A DNA stretch of 64,000 nucleotides from Halomonas sp. HL-93 (GTDB lineage Bacteria; Pseudomonadota; Gammaproteobacteria; Pseudomonadales; Halomonadaceae), in the NCBI RefSeq assembly GCF_900086985.1, contig NZ_LT593974.1:4030001-4094000 (forward strand). Reading direction: 5' to 3'. Shown here in pieces: positions 36,028 to 45,186 of this stretch. The number at the start of each line of letters is the position of its first letter. Position 1 is the first letter of the stretch. The notes beneath the pieces were generated by a model that had not been told where the DNA came from, searched no databases, and saw only the letters and a list, made by a program, of their open reading frames with translations. The position numbers were made by a program, and so were the translations under genes.

Positions 36028-37371
36028 TTAAAGAAAGCCGGTGATGAACACCACGATAACGCCAATCGGTGCGATAAAGCGTGCCACGATGTTCCATACG
36101 CTGGTTCCTGTCGCGGATAAGGCAAGCTCTTGCTCGACGCTTTTGCGCTCCAGACACCAGGCGACAAATACTATCGCGCCAAGACCGGTGAGCGGCAGCA
36201 GAATCTTCGCCGTAAAGGTATCCAGCAAGTCGAAGATATTCAGCCCAAAGACCAAAAATTCTGACCATAGGTTGAACGACAGCAGTGCCGCGACGCCCAA
36301 CAGCCAAACGGCAACGCCGCTAACCAGCGTCGCGGTAATACGTGACAGCGATGTGCGCTCTTCCAACATTTCGACGGTTGGTTCCAGCAGCGAAATCGCT
36401 GAGGTGAGCGCAGCAAAGGTCAGCAATAGGAAGAACATCAGCCCCAGTATGGCGCCACCGGTCATGCTGCCGAATGCGATAGGTAGCGTGACAAAGATCA
36501 ATCCCGGGCCTTCGCCAGCGCTTAAGCCGTTGGCAAACACAATCGGGAAAATCGCTAGGCCAGCTAGCAGCGCAATGACGGTATCAATAATAATGACCGT
36601 GCGCGCCGTGCTCAGCAGGTTAACGTCTTCGCCGAGGTAGGAGCCGTAGGCCATCATAATACCCATGCCCAGCGAGAGCGTGAAGAATGCCTGGCCCATC
36701 GCGGCCAGTACCACGCCGCCATCCAGTGCGCTCCAGTCGGGGCTGAACATAAACGCCAGGGTTTCACCAAAGTGGCCCGTGGTCATGCCGTAACCCACCA
36801 GAATCAGCATCAAAATGACCAGTGCCGGCATCAGTGAGCGCACCGCACCCTCCAGCCCTTTGGTCACACCTCGGGCGACAATACCCACCACCAGCACCAT
36901 AAAGGCGCTGTGCCATAACAGCAGCGTCCCGGGGCTTGCCAGCATGCCGTTGAAGATCTCACCAACGCTGTCGGAATCCTGGCCGCTAAAGGTGCCAATC
37001 ACCGAGCTCAAGGTATAGTTGAGCGACCAGCCACCAATCACGCTGTAGAACGACAGGATCAAAAAGCCGGCCAGGACGCCGCTAATACCGACCAGCGCCC
37101 ACCCTTGGGACTTGCCGTTTTTCTTGGCCAGCTCTCGCATACTGTCGATGGGGTTTTTCTGGCCGCGCCGACCGATCATCCACTCAGCGAGCAAAATAGG
37201 CACACCGACCAGCGCCACGCAGGCAAGGTATACCAGCACGAACGCGGCACCGCCGCTTTCACCCACCATGTAGGGGAATTTCCAGATATTGCCTAGGCCT
37301 ACTGCAGAGCCTGCAGCTGCCAGCACAAAGGCCATTTTCGATGACCACTGTGCATGTGCAAGTTTTGCCAT
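36028..37371 (-). CDS. Sodium-dependent transporter, NSS/SNF family
   Basis: 447 residues with 11 to 12 membrane helices. The first helix region has the family signature AGSAVGLGNIWKFPYMVGESGGAAFVLVYL split over residues 15-45, where LeuT-type carriers bind sodium and substrate. These symporters take up amino acids or related osmolytes with sodium, a common strategy in halophiles. The substrate cannot be told. It stands alone. Confidence 0.92.
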   Translation of the reverse strand: MAKLAHAQWSSKMAFVLAAAGSAVGLGNIWKFPYMVGESGGAAFVLVYLACVALVGVPILLAEWMIGRRGQKNPIDSMRELAKKNGKSQGWALVGISGVLAGFLILSFYSVIGGWSLNYTLSSVIGTFSGQDSDSVGEIFNGMLASPGTLLLWHSAFMVLVVGIVARGVTKGLEGAVRSLMPALVILMLILVGYGMTTGHFGETLAFMFSPDWSALDGGVVLAAMGQAFFTLSLGMGIMMAYGSYLGEDVNLLSTARTVIIIDTVIALLAGLAIFPIVFANGLSAGEGPGLIFVTLPIAFGSMTGGAILGLMFFLLLTFAALTSAISLLEPTVEMLEERTSLSRITATLVSGVAVWLLGVAALLSFNLWSEFLVFGLNIFDLLDTFTAKILLPLTGLGAIVFVAWCLERKSVEQELALSATGTSVWNIVARFIAPIGVIVVFITGFL

Positions 37372-37530
37372 ACATCACCTGTTAATTAATTGTAATGAGA
37401 CTGTTGTCGGCGCGTTGCACCGCTATTCGAAAAACCACAGACAGAGGATTGCCTACGTTATTTTTCGAAAGTACGCGCAATTTATCCGATCAGTGCCTTG
37501 CATGCCAGTCAGCATCGCTAAAAAGGCAGG

Positions 37531-38385
37531 CTAAAATAGCTGGCTCTGCTTTTCATTGGCAAACGGGCCAAGCGGTGGTAAAGGCGTAATGTCATGGACG
37601 GCGCTATAGAGCATGCGGGCTAACGCGGGGGACTCCCGGTTATCCGCTGTATGCACAAATAAGAAAGGGGTTTTCCCCTGATTTATCCACAGGGAAAGAC
37701 GTGATTTCCAGGCATTGAAGTAGTCAATGTTAATGGTTTTGTCAATATGGCCAATAAAGCGAATGATAGGATGATCTGCTGTCGAAAGCACGTGTAATGG
37801 GAGTTTCGGCTTTTCTTGCTGAGCATGGGCAAGCCCGGGATGGCTATTGGCCGACGTCGAAAACAGCGGGCGGACGTCGAGCATCACGCGGTTGGCTCGA
37901 TAAGTTATCAACAGGCGGTTAAGGGCTTGCTCAGCCGTTCCCTTGTGGAAAAAAACAGGGTGTCGGACTTCCACGGCGCAGGCTAAATGAGCAGGCCAAT
38001 CGGCGAGAAGGGCTTCCAGCTGCGGTAACTCATCGGGGCCAAAATCTCGGGGAAGCTGGACCATTGTGGGGCCTAACCGATCGTGAAGCGGGGCTAGGGC
38101 GTCTAAAAAGGCCCAGGCCTCTTCTAAGCGCGTTAAGCGCTGATCGTGGGTGACGCTAGCGGGAAGTTTGAAGCAAAAACGAAAATGCGCGGGCGCCTGG
38201 CGTGCCCAAGCCGCTACCGTTTCTGGCTTTGGGGCACCGCTATAAAAGGTGGTATTGCCTTCTACGCTGGAAAACACCGCCGCATAATCGCTGAGCAGGT
38301 CAGTTTTGGCGTGACGCGGATAGAGCGAGCCCAGCCAATCCGTGTTGGCCCACATGGGCAAGCCGATATAAAGCGGGCACGTCAT
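37531..38385 (-). CDS. DUF72 family protein
   Basis: 284 residues. The pattern is that of DUF72 (YecE-like) TIM-barrel proteins: YIGLPMWANTDWLGSLYP, a VEGNTTFYSGAP segment, and FRFCFKLPASVTHDQRL. No enzymatic activity is established for the family as far as I know. It is a single gene, divergent from the HglS gene. Confidence 0.85.
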   Translation of the reverse strand: MTCPLYIGLPMWANTDWLGSLYPRHAKTDLLSDYAAVFSSVEGNTTFYSGAPKPETVAAWARQAPAHFRFCFKLPASVTHDQRLTRLEEAWAFLDALAPLHDRLGPTMVQLPRDFGPDELPQLEALLADWPAHLACAVEVRHPVFFHKGTAEQALNRLLITYRANRVMLDVRPLFSTSANSHPGLAHAQQEKPKLPLHVLSTADHPIIRFIGHIDKTINIDYFNAWKSRLSLWINQGKTPFLFVHTADNRESPALARMLYSAVHDITPLPPLGPFANEKQSQLF

Positions 38386-38581
38386 GGTATTGAGTCTGCC
38401 TCAAGGAAAGTGGTCATTAATGTAACAGCCGGGCGCGTGACCTCCCAACGCTGCCGACCGATACCGATGGCATTTTGATGAAGCTAAGGGCGGAAAATAT
38501 GCAATTGTCGGTGAAACAGGCGCGGTACTATCTTATCAAGCTCATACTTACCCAGTTCTTATTGCTTTCAAGGAGCGCACG

Positions 38582-39952
38582 ATGAGTGCAGCGCACGTCA
38601 GCAGCGACGACATTCGCGATCAGTTTTCCAAGGCAATGTCGGCCATGTACCAGCAGGAAGTCCCGCAATACAGTGCCCTGCTGTCATTGGTCGCGTCGGT
38701 GAACGAAGAGGTGCTGGCTGCATCCCCGGCGCTGCGTGACACGCTAGTAGCGAACAACGATTTGGCGCGCATTAGCGTTGAGCGTCATGGCGCGATTCGC
38801 GTTGGCACAGCTGAGGAACTTTCCATGCTGCGGCGCATGTTCGCGGTGATGGGGATGCAGCCCGTTGGCTATTACGATTTAGCCGCCGCAGGCGTACCGG
38901 TACACTCTACGGCGTTTCGACCGGTCGACGATGCGGCGCTTTCGCGCAACCCCTTCCGTGTATTCACTTCTTTGTTGCGCCTGGAACTGATCGACGATCC
39001 CGCGCTGCGCGAGCAGGCCAGCAAGATTCTCGATGCCCGCCATATTGTCACCCCGCAGGCGGAAGCCTTGATAGAGCGTTTTGAACGCCAGGGTGGGCTA
39101 ACCGCTGAACAGGCTGAGCAGTTTGTCCATCAAGCATTGGAAACGTTTCGCTGGCATGAACAGGCCACGGTCGACCTGGCGACCTATCAGCGCTTGCAGC
39201 AGGAGCATCGGCTGATTGCTGACGTAGTGTGCTTCAAGGGCCCGCATATCAACCACTTGACGCCGCGTACCCTGGATATCGACGAGGTGCAGCGGCGTAT
39301 GCCTCAGGTGGGTATTGACCCCAAAGCCATCATCGAAGGGCCTCCACGCCGTCGTTGCCCGATTCTGCTGCGCCAAACCAGCTTCAAGGCGCTGGAAGAG
39401 CCGATTTCGTTTGCCGATGCCGCCCAGGGGCATCACACCGCCCGCTTTGGCGAAATCGAGCAGCGCGGCATTGCACTGACGCACAAAGGGCGGGCACTGT
39501 ATGACCGTTTATTGGGCGACGCAAAAAGCGCGACGGTCGCAGATAACGACACTCACCAGACCCGCTTATCGGCAGTGTTTGAAGCCTTCCCGGATGATGA
39601 TGCCACCCTGCGCCGCGAGGGCCTGGCTTTTTTCCACTACCACGCCGCGCCCGGCGCCAAGGTGGCCGGCTCTATCGACACAAGCGATGTGGAAGCGTTA
39701 CTGGAGCAGGGTGCGCTAACGATCTCTCCCATGATTTACGAGGATTTTCTGCCGGTCAGTGCGGCGGGCATTTTCCAGTCGAACCTGGGCGATAAAGGAC
39801 ACAGCGGCTACGCCCGTGACGCCAACCAGCGACAGTTCGAGCAGGCGCTGGGCGTGCCGGTGATCGATGAAGTTGCGCTCTACGCAAAACGCCAGCAGGC
39901 ATCGCTAGAGCAGGCGCTTGCGCAATTAGCTGGTAATGCTGGTACGAATTAG
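38582..39952 (+). CDS. hglS: 2-oxoadipate dioxygenase/decarboxylase (DUF1338, HglS-type)
   Basis: 456 residues, a VOC-like DUF1338 protein. Typical stretches are ADVVCFKGPHINHLTPRTLDID and GPPRRRCPILLRQTSFKALEEPI. HglS of Pseudomonas converts 2-oxoadipate to D-2-hydroxyglutarate with non-heme iron, in D-lysine catabolism. Upstream lysine genes are not in this window. Its 3' end overlaps the convergent IclR regulator gene by 27 bp. AAGGAG precedes the ATG. Confidence 0.88.
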   Translation: MSAAHVSSDDIRDQFSKAMSAMYQQEVPQYSALLSLVASVNEEVLAASPALRDTLVANNDLARISVERHGAIRVGTAEELSMLRRMFAVMGMQPVGYYDLAAAGVPVHSTAFRPVDDAALSRNPFRVFTSLLRLELIDDPALREQASKILDARHIVTPQAEALIERFERQGGLTAEQAEQFVHQALETFRWHEQATVDLATYQRLQQEHRLIADVVCFKGPHINHLTPRTLDIDEVQRRMPQVGIDPKAIIEGPPRRRCPILLRQTSFKALEEPISFADAAQGHHTARFGEIEQRGIALTHKGRALYDRLLGDAKSATVADNDTHQTRLSAVFEAFPDDDATLRREGLAFFHYHAAPGAKVAGSIDTSDVEALLEQGALTISPMIYEDFLPVSAAGIFQSNLGDKGHSGYARDANQRQFEQALGVPVIDEVALYAKRQQASLEQALAQLAGNAGTN

Positions 39953-40735
39953 TCGAGCCTTTTCCTGCAATAGTGGCAGGTGATTATTTAATAGCGTGTC
40001 CAAGTCGATTCGGGCGGCGTTGGTGCTGATATTGATCGCGCCTAATAGCTTGCCGTTGGCGTCAAACGCGGGTACTGCCAATGAGCGTAGACCGGGGTCA
40101 AGCTCTTGGTCGGCAATGGCATAACCCTGTTGACGGACTTCTAAGATGCATTGTTTGAGCTCGTCTTTATCGGTCACGGTTTTTTCTGTATAGCGAGTGA
40201 CCTCTAGCCGCGACAGAAAGGCATCAAGTTCGGTTTCGGGGAGTTGGGCGAGCAGTACCCGCCCCATGGACGTGTGCGCTGCTGGTAAGCGAGTACCTAT
40301 CGAGAGCGTAATACCCATTAGCCGGTGGGGAGCCGCTGAGCGCGCCACGTAGATAACCTCATCGCCATCCAACACAGCTAGCGATGAGGATTCGCCGCTC
40401 TCCTGAGTAATGTCTTCCAAGTACTGTTGAATAACACTGCGGTAGTTGTTGGCAGATAAAAAGGCATAGCCGAGTTGCAGCACACGGGGTGCGAGTTCAA
40501 AGTAGCGTTGTTGTTTACGTACATAGCCCAATGCATGCAATGTCAGCAAAAAGCGTCGTGCTTTGGCGCGATTCATGCCGGTGCGGGATGCCACCTCGCT
40601 AAGCGTCATTCGAGAGTGGCTTTCATCAAATGCTAGAATCACTTCCAAGCCGCTCGCAAGTGCTGTTACGAAGTCGCGGTCATCGGGATCAAGTTTGTCT
40701 TCCTGAACCATTGCATCCATGGGTCGGCAGGCCAT
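39926..40735 (-). CDS. pcaR: IclR family regulator, PcaR/PobR-like
   Basis: 269 residues from the ATG at 40735; ATGs at 40720 and 40711 are equally possible because no clear ribosome-binding site is seen. The N-terminal winged helix (MTLSEVASRTGMNRAKARRFLLTLHALGY) and the C-terminal IclR effector domain (LSIGTRLPAAHTSMGRVLLA, DQELDPGLRSLAVPAFD) closely follow the PcaR/PobR/CatR group. Such proteins respond to beta-ketoadipate or aromatic acids. Four GTTCG-N5-CGAAC/T palindromes near pca/aro genes support a local regulon. Confidence 0.82.
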   Translation of the reverse strand: MACRPMDAMVQEDKLDPDDRDFVTALASGLEVILAFDESHSRMTLSEVASRTGMNRAKARRFLLTLHALGYVRKQQRYFELAPRVLQLGYAFLSANNYRSVIQQYLEDITQESGESSSLAVLDGDEVIYVARSAAPHRLMGITLSIGTRLPAAHTSMGRVLLAQLPETELDAFLSRLEVTRYTEKTVTDKDELKQCILEVRQQGYAIADQELDPGLRSLAVPAFDANGKLLGAINISTNAARIDLDTLLNNHLPLLQEKARLIRTSITS

Positions 40736-40771
40736 TTTTTTGGTGATTAAGAACGTACAATGTAACACGCT

Positions 40772-40786
40772 GTTCGAATAACGAAC
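40772..40786. promoter_or_regulatory. PcaR-like operator, pcaR-aroQ intergenic
   Basis: GTTCGAATAACGAAC is a perfect 5+5 palindrome with a 5-base centre, in the region between divergent pcaR and aroQ. It resembles the known PcaR site (GTTCGATAATCGCAC) of Pseudomonas putida. It may control both genes. Confidence 0.72.
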
Positions 40787-40894
40787 AAATAGGCTTTTTT
40801 GAAATTACATGAAAAATTCATTATTAATAATAAGTTACGATAAAAATACCACTAACCTACATTATGATATGTCGCTAAGAAAGGATATCAGTCA

Positions 40895-41338
40895 ATGAGT
40901 CAGCCAAAGGTAACGGTGCTCCATGGTCCCAATCTAAATCTCCTGGGAACACGTCAGCCGGAAATTTACGGTTATGAAACGCTGGAAGATGTTAACAACG
41001 CTTTGCGGGAAAAAGCCGTGATTGCTGGGTGGGATATTAACTGCCTGCAAAGCAACCATGAGGGCGAGCTGATTGATGCCATTCACGCCGCGCGTACCGA
41101 TGGCACCCAGGCGATCATCATCAATCCGGCGGCTTATACTCACACATCGGTGGCCGTTCTCGATGCGCTCAATGCGTTTGAAGGCAAAGTGATTGAGGTA
41201 CATATCTCTAACGTGCACAAGCGCGAAAGCTTCCGCCACCACTCCTACGTCTCGCTGCGCGCCGACGGCGTGATTGCCGGGTTAGGCACACAGGGCTATC
41301 AAGCAGCATTAGAGGCTATTATAAAATCTGCGAACTGA
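40895..41338 (+). CDS. aroQ: Type II 3-dehydroquinate dehydratase
   Basis: 147 residues, normal length. The active-site segment [17 protein letters not shown], the [11 protein letters not shown] loop and [11 protein letters not shown] are typical. It interconverts 3-dehydroquinate and 3-dehydroshikimate in the cytoplasm. Its place beside a pcaR-like gene and its operator points to a catabolic role in quinate breakdown rather than, or besides, aromatic amino acid synthesis. Confidence 0.95.
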   Translation: MSQPKVTVLHGPNLNLLGTRQPEIYGYETLEDVNNALREKAVIAGWDINCLQSNHEGELIDAIHAARTDGTQAIIINPAAYTHTSVAVLDALNAFEGKVIEVHISNVHKRESFRHHSYVSLRADGVIAGLGTQGYQAALEAIIKSAN

Positions 41339-41349
41339 GCCTTGGGTTA

Positions 41350-42300
41350 CTACGTAGTTAGTAATCCTGCTAGCGTCATCCACCAGATAATCAAGCTCAG
41401 CGTGAAGAAAGAAGCGACCGTTGCCACCAGCATGGCGGCGGCACTGACGCCGCCCAGCCCATAGCGTTGGCCGAACAACGGATAAATACTGATCATCGGC
41501 GCAGCAGCGAAGAGGATGGCACCGGCTTTGTAAACTGGGTCGATGCCGGGCACCAAGCAAAAGGCACTGAAAATCGCCAGCGGGTGAATCAGCAGTTTGC
41601 CGATCACAATTTGTCCAACGTCTCTGGCCATGCCTTTGACCTTAAGGCCAAATAGTGCGCCGCCAATCACGAATAGCGCCGCTGGACCTGCGGATTCGGC
41701 CAGCATATCGATTGCTTTGTACAGCGGGCCGGGAATGGCTGTGCCAGTCACGGCGATCACAATGCCAGTCAATAAACCCACCAGCACGGGGTTTTTCGCC
41801 AGGCTGAGAGCCGTCTGCTTAACTGTCTTCCAAACGCTCGCCCCTTGTTGGGTGGCCATTTCGGCAAGTATCAGAGCGGTGGGGATAATAATTAGCGTTT
41901 CAATCACCATGTTAAGGGCCAACAGCACCGCTGCTGGGGAACCAATCACCATGGCCGCCACTGGGTAGCCTACAAAACCGCTATTGGCGGCGGCCATTCC
42001 CAGTGCCTGCATTGCGCTTGCGTTAAGCGATAATTGCTGGCGCTTAATGCCAAGCCACAGCCCTCCAGCGAACACCACCAGCGAGCCAAGCCCGTAAGCC
42101 ACCAGATAATTCAGCTTAAAAATGTCTTCTAACGGTTGCTGGGTTAATGCGCGAATCACCAGCGCGGGTAGCGCGCAGTAAAGCACAAAAACCCCCACGC
42201 CCTGCATTTGGTCATGCTGGATAATGCCGCTCCATCTTGCCAGATACCCTGTGCCAATCAGTAGGAAAATCGGCGTGGTAATGGCAAGAATGGCGAGCAT
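41350..42300 (-). CDS. AEC family transporter (auxin efflux carrier-like)
   Basis: 316 residues with about ten membrane helices in the two-half AEC layout (LAILAITTPIFLLIGTGYLARW at the start; AANSGFVGYPVAAMVIGSPAA in the middle). AEC carriers move organic anions such as malate or malonate. A PcaR-like operator lies 31 bp upstream of its start, so it is probably induced with the protocatechuate pathway and may carry an aromatic or dicarboxylic acid. It converges with aroQ. Confidence 0.87.
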   Translation of the reverse strand: MLAILAITTPIFLLIGTGYLARWSGIIQHDQMQGVGVFVLYCALPALVIRALTQQPLEDIFKLNYLVAYGLGSLVVFAGGLWLGIKRQQLSLNASAMQALGMAAANSGFVGYPVAAMVIGSPAAVLLALNMVIETLIIIPTALILAEMATQQGASVWKTVKQTALSLAKNPVLVGLLTGIVIAVTGTAIPGPLYKAIDMLAESAGPAALFVIGGALFGLKVKGMARDVGQIVIGKLLIHPLAIFSAFCLVPGIDPVYKAGAILFAAAPMISIYPLFGQRYGLGGVSAAAMLVATVASFFTLSLIIWWMTLAGLLTT

Positions 42301-42331
42301 AGTGGTCTCTTTAGCGTACTAAGAATGGGGT

Positions 42332-42346
42332 GTTCGAATAACGAAT
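42332..42346. promoter_or_regulatory. PcaR-like operator upstream of the AEC transporter
   Basis: GTTCGAATAACGAAT differs from the site at 40772 by one base. It lies 32 bp upstream of the leftward AEC transporter start, in its promoter region. Confidence 0.7.
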
Positions 42347-42399
42347 GATCGCACGTGACTTTGCCAGAATTTCACGATAAGAGATTCATGGTCAAAGTT

Positions 42400-43278
42400 T
42401 TATGGCACGTTGCTAGCTTTTGGGGTAACGAGCTGTTCGAAATAGTGGGTACGTAGCGGTATGACATGCGGGTCAATCTGCTCAGCATCGATAGACTCAG
42501 CGGTAAAAAAGCGAAACGCATCCACACCTTGAAACACGAACAGATCAACCCCCGACAGCGTTTTAGCACCGGCTTGGTAAGCGGCATTTAACAGTTCGGT
42601 ATGAGCCGGAATGTACACCGCATCAAACACCCAGTGCTGAGCACCCAAGCCGGCGGTGTCGATGGGGCAGCCGGGGTGATTGATATGGCCGATAGGCGAG
42701 CAGTTGACCACGCCCTGCCAATTGGGCAGCTCTTGCTGCGCCTGCTCTGGGGTAACGCAATCGGCGGTAATGCCCATGCTGTTAAGGTCACGACTAAGGC
42801 TTTGTGCTCGTTTGCTGTCGCGCTCAAGAATGTGGATACAGCTGACAGCGAGTTCGCCCAGGGCGCATGCCACCGCGCGGCCCACGCCTCCGGCACCAAT
42901 CAATAGCACATCGCCTGCGGGTTGGTTGCCAAAGGAGTAGCGGTAGGCACTGATAAAGCCGGTGTAATCGGTATTTTCAGCACGCAGGCCGTGTTCATCG
43001 AACAGCAGCGTGTTGGCGGTGCCTACCCGGCGCACTCCTTCACCGCGGATATCGGCCAGCTGTGCGGCTTTCTCTTTAAAGGGGAAGGTAACATTGGTGC
43101 CACGGTAGCCCTCGGCACGCAGCGTTTGTATCGCGCTTCGAAAATCGAAATCCTCAACGCCCCGGCTATCCACTAAATCGTAGCGCACCGGCACACCCAA
43201 CGAAGCGCCCAGCCGTTCGTGCAAATCGGGAGATTGCGATTTGGCAATGCCTTCGCCTACCAGCCCAAGTTTGATCAT
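42400..43278 (-). CDS. aroE: Shikimate/quinate dehydrogenase
   Basis: 292 residues. Substrate-binding S-x-S (KSQSPDLH), catalytic lysine in NVTFPFKEK, NTDYTGF, and the NAD(P) motif GAGGVGRA are present. It oxidises shikimate to 3-dehydroshikimate, and some relatives also oxidise quinate. It is the last gene of a leftward operon with TRAP genes and quiC and overlaps quiC by 4 bp, so a catabolic role is likely. A separate biosynthetic aroE may exist elsewhere. Confidence 0.9.
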   Translation of the reverse strand: MIKLGLVGEGIAKSQSPDLHERLGASLGVPVRYDLVDSRGVEDFDFRSAIQTLRAEGYRGTNVTFPFKEKAAQLADIRGEGVRRVGTANTLLFDEHGLRAENTDYTGFISAYRYSFGNQPAGDVLLIGAGGVGRAVACALGELAVSCIHILERDSKRAQSLSRDLNSMGITADCVTPEQAQQELPNWQGVVNCSPIGHINHPGCPIDTAGLGAQHWVFDAVYIPAHTELLNAAYQAGAKTLSGVDLFVFQGVDAFRFFTAESIDAEQIDPHVIPLRTHYFEQLVTPKASNVP

Positions 43279-45158
43279 GCGTGGCTACCTCCCGTGTCTT
43301 GGTCAATGTTCTGAGCGTTTTCGTCAATGGCCGCTTCCAGGCGCTGCTGCGCGGTGACGCGCACAAAGGCATTAGGCGCGCCCAGCCCTTGGTAACCTTC
43401 ACGCTGCACTAGCTCGAAGAAGAACGTTTGGCGGCCGGGTTGCGTATACAGCTGGTGGAAGTCGCCGCCGCTATCCTGATCAAAAAGGATGTGGTGCTCC
43501 TGCATCCATGCTTGAGTTTGCGCTGGGAGGTCGAAGCGTGCGGCCAGGTCGCGGTAGTAGTTGCCGGGAATCGGCAGCACCGGCGTGCCCGCCTGCTTTA
43601 GTGCTGCGCTGGTGTCGCGCATCGAGGCTGTTCGCAGGGCGACGTGGTGAATGCCCGAGCCGCCGTACTGGCGCACAAAACGGTTGCTGGCGGTATCCGG
43701 CGAGGCACTGGCGTTAAGCGCCAGCCGAAAGCGGCCGTTATAGTTTTGCAGTACCTGGCTTTGGATCAGCCCGCGTGGGTCGGTTACATCGAAGGAGGGC
43801 GTCGGCTCCAGCTGGAAAATAGCGCGGTACTGCAGCATCAGCGAGAGATAGTCGTGGTAGGAGAGGGCCACGCTGATATGGTCGATATCCACCAGTGCCC
43901 CTTGGGGGACGGGCTGCACATCGACAGGGAATTCACGATCCCATGTGCGGCTAAGTTGTGAGTCGTCAATGATGTAGGAGAGGCTGCCATCCACATTGCG
44001 CAGGGCGCTCATGCGGTGGCTGGCACCGACGTCTTCTGGCTCGACAATATCGTAGCCCAGCTTGTCTGCACGCTTAAACGCTTCATAAGCGTTGCCCACA
44101 CGCAGGCCGATTGCGGTGACAGCGGTGGCGTCGCGACCCGGCACACGGCCGGTGAAGCTCGCCTCGGTGTTAAGCACCAGATTAACGTCGCCCGCGGCCC
44201 AGCGTTCGGCATTCAGCGTGTGGTGGCGCCCCACGCAAGCCATGCCCAGGGCGCTGAGCAACTCGCGTAGCGGGGCTAGATCGTCAGGCTCAACGGCGAT
44301 TTCGAGAAAGGCGACCGACTCAATTGGCTGCGGCACAGGGATGCCGCTGTCGACCTGCATGCTGCGCAGCAAATGGTAGGAACGCAAACCGTCACGTGCG
44401 GTTTGGTCGCTGTGCCCCATGCGGAACACATCGTTGAAGATTTCATGGGACAGCGGGCCGTCGTAACGTGTCTCGTCCAGCATGGCCATGAACTTATCCA
44501 TCTGCAGCTCACCCTGGCCGGGGAAGCAGCGGTAGTGGCGGCTCCACGACAGGTGATCCATGGAAAGACGCGGCGCATCGGCGGTCTGAACCAGAAATAT
44601 GCGATCCCCGGGAATGCGGCCAACGGTGCCCAGTTCCGTCTGGCGCGAGAAGATATGGAAGGTATCCAGCACAAGACCGACATTGGGGTGGGCGGCGCGG
44701 CGCACCACTTCCCAGCTGTCCCGGTAGTCGTGAATATGGCGGCCCCAGGCCAGCGCCTCATAGGCCACACGCAGGTTACGCCGGGCGGCACGCTCGCCTA
44801 ACTCATAGAAATCATCGGCGGCGCGGCTTAAGCCTGGCAGCGAATCAGGATGAACGGTACTACACGCCATCAATAGATCCGTGCCGAGCTCTTCCATCAG
44901 GTCAAACTTGTGTTCGGCGCGGTCGAACGCTGTCTGGCGTGCGCGTCCCTGCAGGCCTTCAAAGTCGCGAAACGGCTGCAGGGTGACCAGCTTGAGACCA
45001 CGGGCGCGAATCAACGCGCCAGCCTCGCGCGGCGTGCCGGGGAACGCCGTTAGGTCATTTTCAAACAGCTCAAGCCCTTCAAAGCCAGCCTGAGCGATGG
45101 CCTCTACCTTCTCTTCCAGTGAGCCGCTTAGGCAAACCGTGGCAATGGACGAGTACAT
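43275..45158 (-). CDS. quiC: 3-dehydroshikimate dehydratase, QuiC1-type fusion
   Basis: 627 residues. The first half (about 1-275) is a sugar-phosphate isomerase-like TIM barrel (YSSIATVCLSGSLEEKVEAI; VGLVLDTFHIFSR; SHEIFND). The second half (about 280-600) is a 4-hydroxyphenylpyruvate dioxygenase-like VOC domain (SGIHHVALRTASMRD). This is the two-domain arrangement of QuiC1 of Pseudomonas putida. It converts 3-dehydroshikimate to protocatechuate with a divalent metal, feeding the pca genes. Confidence 0.92.
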   Translation of the reverse strand: MYSSIATVCLSGSLEEKVEAIAQAGFEGLELFENDLTAFPGTPREAGALIRARGLKLVTLQPFRDFEGLQGRARQTAFDRAEHKFDLMEELGTDLLMACSTVHPDSLPGLSRAADDFYELGERAARRNLRVAYEALAWGRHIHDYRDSWEVVRRAAHPNVGLVLDTFHIFSRQTELGTVGRIPGDRIFLVQTADAPRLSMDHLSWSRHYRCFPGQGELQMDKFMAMLDETRYDGPLSHEIFNDVFRMGHSDQTARDGLRSYHLLRSMQVDSGIPVPQPIESVAFLEIAVEPDDLAPLRELLSALGMACVGRHHTLNAERWAAGDVNLVLNTEASFTGRVPGRDATAVTAIGLRVGNAYEAFKRADKLGYDIVEPEDVGASHRMSALRNVDGSLSYIIDDSQLSRTWDREFPVDVQPVPQGALVDIDHISVALSYHDYLSLMLQYRAIFQLEPTPSFDVTDPRGLIQSQVLQNYNGRFRLALNASASPDTASNRFVRQYGGSGIHHVALRTASMRDTSAALKQAGTPVLPIPGNYYRDLAARFDLPAQTQAWMQEHHILFDQDSGGDFHQLYTQPGRQTFFFELVQREGYQGLGAPNAFVRVTAQQRLEAAIDENAQNIDQDTGGSHA

Positions 45159-45186
45159 GGCATCACGCTCCTATCATTGGTTGACA

